Assembly: GCA_004556455.1 (NCBI GenBank)
Contig: SFGY01000007.1
Coordinates: forward strand, 124,001-188,000
DNA length: 64,000 nucleotides
Direction: 5' to 3'
From: Clostridiales bacterium
GTDB taxonomy: Bacteria; Bacillota; Clostridia; Saccharofermentanales; DTU023
The position numbers and the translations under genes were made by a program. Of this stretch, positions 61,262 to 64,000 are shown piece by piece. Under the pieces are notes generated by a model that worked only from the letters and a program-made list of their open reading frames with translations, had not been told where the DNA came from and searched no databases. How positions within the stretch are numbered: position 1 is the stretch's first letter; every line of letters starts with the position of its first letter.

Positions 61262-62953
61262 TTATTTCTTGCGCACGTATTTCAGGCAGTCGAGGGTGAC
61301 GGCGGTCAGAATGATAATACCTTCAAAGACGAACTGCAGGTTTGTGTCGATGCCAAGCACCGTGAGCGAGTAGGTCAGAGCCGTGAAGATCATAACGCCG
61401 ACGACCACGCCGGAGATCTTTCCGATACCGCCGGTAAAGGAAACGCCGCCAACCACACAGGCCGCAATGGCGTCCATATCCCAGCCCTGGCCGTAGGCCG
61501 CGGAGCCGGATCCGGTCATGCGCAGGCATTCCAGCCAGGAACCAAAGCCATAGAGCACACCGGCCATCATAAAGGCCCCCATGGTCACCCAGAAAACGGA
61601 AATGCCCGAGACGGCAGCCGCTTCAGGGTTGCCGCCGACCGCGTAAAGGTATTTGCCGAAACGGGTTTTATTCCAGATAAACCAGATAATGATGATGGCT
61701 GCGACAGCCCAGGCAATAATTGTGGGGAAGCCTTTGATCGTAGGAATAAAGGTTTCCTTAATTGCCGGCTCAATCGCGCCGAAGGAAACGCCCTTGGTCG
61801 CATAGGTCACGAGGCCGAAAATAATCAGCATGTTCGACATGGTCGAAATAAAGGGATGCATCTTGTATTTAGCCGTAAAGAAGCCGGCCAGCGAGGTAAA
61901 GAGTACCGAGAGCACGATGCCCACAAAAAGAGCCAGAAAGGCTCTGCCGATCAGCGGCATATGGGTAAAATCAAAGATGTGTCCAAAAATACTGCCCGTA
62001 TTGACGCCCCGGTGCATGATGACGGTTGAGGTCACCATGCCCATCCCGACCATGCGCCCGATGGAGAGGTCCGTTCCGGTCAAAAGGATCAGGCCGGCCA
62101 CGCCGAGCGCGAGGAAGATGCGCGGGGAGGCCTGCTGCAAAATATTCAGCACGTTATTGGCGGTCAGAAGGCGGGTGTTTTTCAAAATTGGCGCCAGGAA
62201 GCAGAGAAGAATGAAGATCAGGATAATGACCAGGTAAAGTCCATTCTTGAGGAAGAACTCTTTGTTATTAAAAGAATAACGCCGGAGTTCCCATTTCTGA
62301 GCCTGCTTCTGTGCAAAAGTGAATTTAGACATGCGCAGCAGGTCAATCATGTGATACTGTTCGACAAAGGCCCGGTGGCGATTATCCTTAATCTCCTGCA
62401 AGGCCTTTTTATGCATCATTTTGGCATCGAAGAGGCGGTTTTTATAGACGTAATTCTCGTCTTTAATCTCCTGCTGCATCTCCGGTTTATGCTCGCTGCG
62501 AATTCTGGCAAGATTTTCTTTATGTTCTCTTGAAAGTGTAGCAAGATGCTTTTTGTGCTCTTCAATCGCCTGAATCTTGGCCTTTTTAAGGCTTTCCACT
62601 ACCGGCTCATAATATTGGCTGCGATAATTCGCCTTGAGATAATCTTCTGCCTCTTTGATGAGTGCATTGACCTCTGCCTTATTTTTGGCTTCCACAGCCA
62701 GGGCAGCCTTCAGGGCTTTTTTGTCCTCCGCCACGATGTCCGCCTTTTCGGCCTTCGAAAAATTGCGGTCGTTGCGGATAAGTTCTATGTGACGGCGCAG
62801 GCTCAGAACCTTATCCGTCCCTTCAACCCGCAGCGCATCGATCTTCTCCTGAATCGCGGCAACATGCTCGCTGATGGGACGCAGGAGCTCTTCCTGCTGC
62901 TCCACACTCAGAATGCCGCTCTGATCGGCCTGTAGCCTCTTCTCATCTGACAT
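61262..62953 (-). CDS. mglC: Galactoside-type ABC permease with long coiled-coil N-terminus
   Basis: The 563-residue protein has two parts. Residues ~1-235 are cytosolic, highly charged and helical (Lys/Glu/Ala/His-rich, many heptads). From ~240 comes a complete BPD_transp_2 permease of MglC/RbsC type: NNVLNILQQASPRIFLALGV, GTDLSIGRMVGMGMVTSTVI, NKTRFGKYLYAVGGNPEAAA and CVVGGVSFTGGIGKISGVVV. MglC proteins are usually ~330-390 residues. The head may touch the ATPase or another partner (inference). GGGGAG precedes ATG 62953. The ATPase gene lies directly upstream, 12 nt away. Confidence 0.85.
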   Translation of the reverse strand: MSDEKRLQADQSGILSVEQQEELLRPISEHVAAIQEKIDALRVEGTDKVLSLRRHIELIRNDRNFSKAEKADIVAEDKKALKAALAVEAKNKAEVNALIKEAEDYLKANYRSQYYEPVVESLKKAKIQAIEEHKKHLATLSREHKENLARIRSEHKPEMQQEIKDENYVYKNRLFDAKMMHKKALQEIKDNRHRAFVEQYHMIDLLRMSKFTFAQKQAQKWELRRYSFNNKEFFLKNGLYLVIILIFILLCFLAPILKNTRLLTANNVLNILQQASPRIFLALGVAGLILLTGTDLSIGRMVGMGMVTSTVIMHRGVNTGSIFGHIFDFTHMPLIGRAFLALFVGIVLSVLFTSLAGFFTAKYKMHPFISTMSNMLIIFGLVTYATKGVSFGAIEPAIKETFIPTIKGFPTIIAWAVAAIIIIWFIWNKTRFGKYLYAVGGNPEAAAVSGISVFWVTMGAFMMAGVLYGFGSWLECLRMTGSGSAAYGQGWDMDAIAACVVGGVSFTGGIGKISGVVVGVMIFTALTYSLTVLGIDTNLQFVFEGIIILTAVTLDCLKYVRKK

Positions 62954-62965
62954 AGGTCTCTCCCC

Positions 62966-64000
62966 TTATAAATACTTCGCGCTGAGGCGCAAAAGCTCTT
63001 CCTGATTGGTCTCTCTGGTATTCACAATGCCGGAGAGATAGCCGTTGGACATGACTGCAATGCGGTTGGTAATTCCCAGAATTTCCGGCATCTCTGAGGA
63101 AACGACCAGGATCGTCTTGCCCTCTTTGGCCATTTTGATGATGAGTTCGTAAATCTCGTATTTTGCTCCGACATCTATGCCTCGTGTCGGTTCATCCATC
63201 ATGAAAACCTTGGGCTCACATTCCAGCCATTTGCCAAAAATGACTTTTTGCTGATTGCCGCCCGAAAGGCTGGTAATCATGTCATCCGGGCCCATGGTTT
63301 TGGTGCGCATCACCTTGATCTGTTTCACGGTCGCCTTGACCATTTTCGTATCCGAAAGCGCCATTCCCGTCTTGTATTGTTCCAGGTTGGCGATCGTCGT
63401 ATTAAAGGTAATGTCACCTTTCAGAAAGAGCCCGTTCGCTTTGCGCTCTTCGGTGATCATGGCAAAGCCATGTTCCATGGCTTCACGGGCATTGGCGAAG
63501 TTCATCAGACGACCTTTGTAATAGACACGTCCCGCAGCACGCGTGCGCACGCCGAAAATGGTCTCGAAAAGTTCGGTGCGCCCTGCGCCGACCAGACCAT
63601 AAAAGCCAAAAATCTCGCCTTCCCGAACCTCAAAAGAAACGTCCTTAAGATAAGGCGGATATTTTGTTGAAAGATGGACCACTTTGAGAATCGGCTCACC
63701 GGGCTGATTGTCCACCTCAGGAAAACGATTTTCCAGAGATCGCCCGACCATGGCGGAAATCAACTCGTTCATATTGGTGTCAGCCACATTTTTCGTGGCG
63801 ACAAGTTTACCGTCCCGCAGGACAGAAACCTGATCGCAAATCTCGAAGACCTCATCCATTTTGTGAGAAATATAAATTAAGGAAACGCCCTGATCTCTGA
63901 GTTTTCGCATCATGGCAAAGAGCTTTTTCACTTCCGGCTCCGTGAGCGAGGAGGTGGGCTCATCAAGCACAATGATTTTGGAGTGATAGGAGATCGCCTT
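62966..64000 (-). CDS. mglA: Sugar ABC transporter ATPase (MglA-like), partial
   Basis: The gene runs off the right edge; 344 codons from the C-terminal side are visible. They begin inside the first ATPase domain at the Walker B (IIVLDEPTSSLTEPEVKKLF), followed by the H-loop YISHKMDEVFEIC. The second ATPase domain has the degenerate P-loop GLVGAGRTELFETIFG, signature LSGGNQQKVIFGKWL, Walker B VFMMDEPTRGIDVGAKYEIY. This tandem layout and GVRT/GGNQQK spellings are typical of MglA/RbsA. It drives the permease downstream; the sugar-binding protein gene would lie beyond the window. Confidence 0.9.
   Translation of the reverse strand, partial: KAISYHSKIIVLDEPTSSLTEPEVKKLFAMMRKLRDQGVSLIYISHKMDEVFEICDQVSVLRDGKLVATKNVADTNMNELISAMVGRSLENRFPEVDNQPGEPILKVVHLSTKYPPYLKDVSFEVREGEIFGFYGLVGAGRTELFETIFGVRTRAAGRVYYKGRLMNFANAREAMEHGFAMITEERKANGLFLKGDITFNTTIANLEQYKTGMALSDTKMVKATVKQIKVMRTKTMGPDDMITSLSGGNQQKVIFGKWLECEPKVFMMDEPTRGIDVGAKYEIYELIIKMAKEGKTILVVSSEMPEILGITNRIAVMSNGYLSGIVNTRETNQEELLRLSAKYL

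Noticed and set aside
1..64000. tRNA or rRNA genes
   Set aside because: None was recognised on either strand.

Overview
The window looks like the chromosome of an anaerobic, amino-acid-fermenting, Gram-positive bacterium (Bacillota, most likely Clostridia). The grounds are a T-box leader, a lysine riboswitch, LPxTG cell-wall sorting signals, strong AGGAGG-type ribosome sites, TTGACA/TATAAT promoters, a V-type ATPase, a membrane pyrophosphatase and a complete lysine-fermentation operon. I cannot name the species. Positions 1 to about 8,100 are visibly more AT-rich than the rest, which suggests a different origin.

Region by region. (1) 1-6,900: a partial DRE-TIM metallolyase (minus) is divergent from an aminotransferase and a large fusion of a formyltransferase with an ADP-forming acyl-CoA synthetase. 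A convergent regulator carries MerR, XRE and cupin domains. This looks like an uncharacterised amino-acid or 2-oxoacid catabolic set. (2) 7,100-8,030: an exported MTA/SAH nucleosidase. (3) 8,130-13,930: an accessory zone with a DUF4143 ATPase, an ORF6N protein and a graveyard of broken genes (GIY-YIG/DUF4357, HsdM, RepA_N and conjugative-element membrane proteins). It holds two copies of a 100-bp mini-element, each with its own 5-bp target duplication. (4) 13,933-17,593: a large LPxTG surface protein split by one frameshift. (5) 18,126-23,190: a branched-chain amino-acid ABC transporter (livKHMGF) with a structured leader. (6) 23,317-34,046: a V-type ATPase operon headed by a membrane acyltransferase.

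(7) 34,229-37,641: a T-box-controlled ABC transporter, probably for tryptophan. (8) 37,666-49,385: a lysine riboswitch followed by kal, kce, kdd, kamA, kamB, kamC, kamD, kamE and an acetoacetyl-CoA synthetase. (9) 49,560-51,894: a K+-dependent-type membrane pyrophosphatase behind a possible attenuator. (10) 52,045-53,682: a tryptophanase-family lyase. (11) 54,197-57,368: a lipoprotein, a secreted protein and an LPxTG protein with a nine-G tract. (12) 57,979-61,067: 3-hydroxybutyryl-CoA dehydrogenase, thiolase and crotonase. (13) 61,262-64,000: a galactoside-type ABC permease with an unusual coiled-coil head, and a partial ATPase subunit.

The genes fit one metabolism. Amino acids are imported by the liv and trpXYZ-type systems. 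Lysine is fermented through beta-lysine to acetoacetate and 3-aminobutyryl-CoA/crotonyl-CoA. Acetoacetate is activated with ATP, and the C4 and C2 CoA esters are interconverted by thiolase, hydroxybutyryl-CoA dehydrogenase and crotonase. The pyrophosphatase can recover energy from the PPi released by acyl-CoA synthetase, and the V-ATPase links ATP to the ion gradient. Short, locus-specific degenerate tandem repeats (11-14 nt units) recur in several intergenic spacers.
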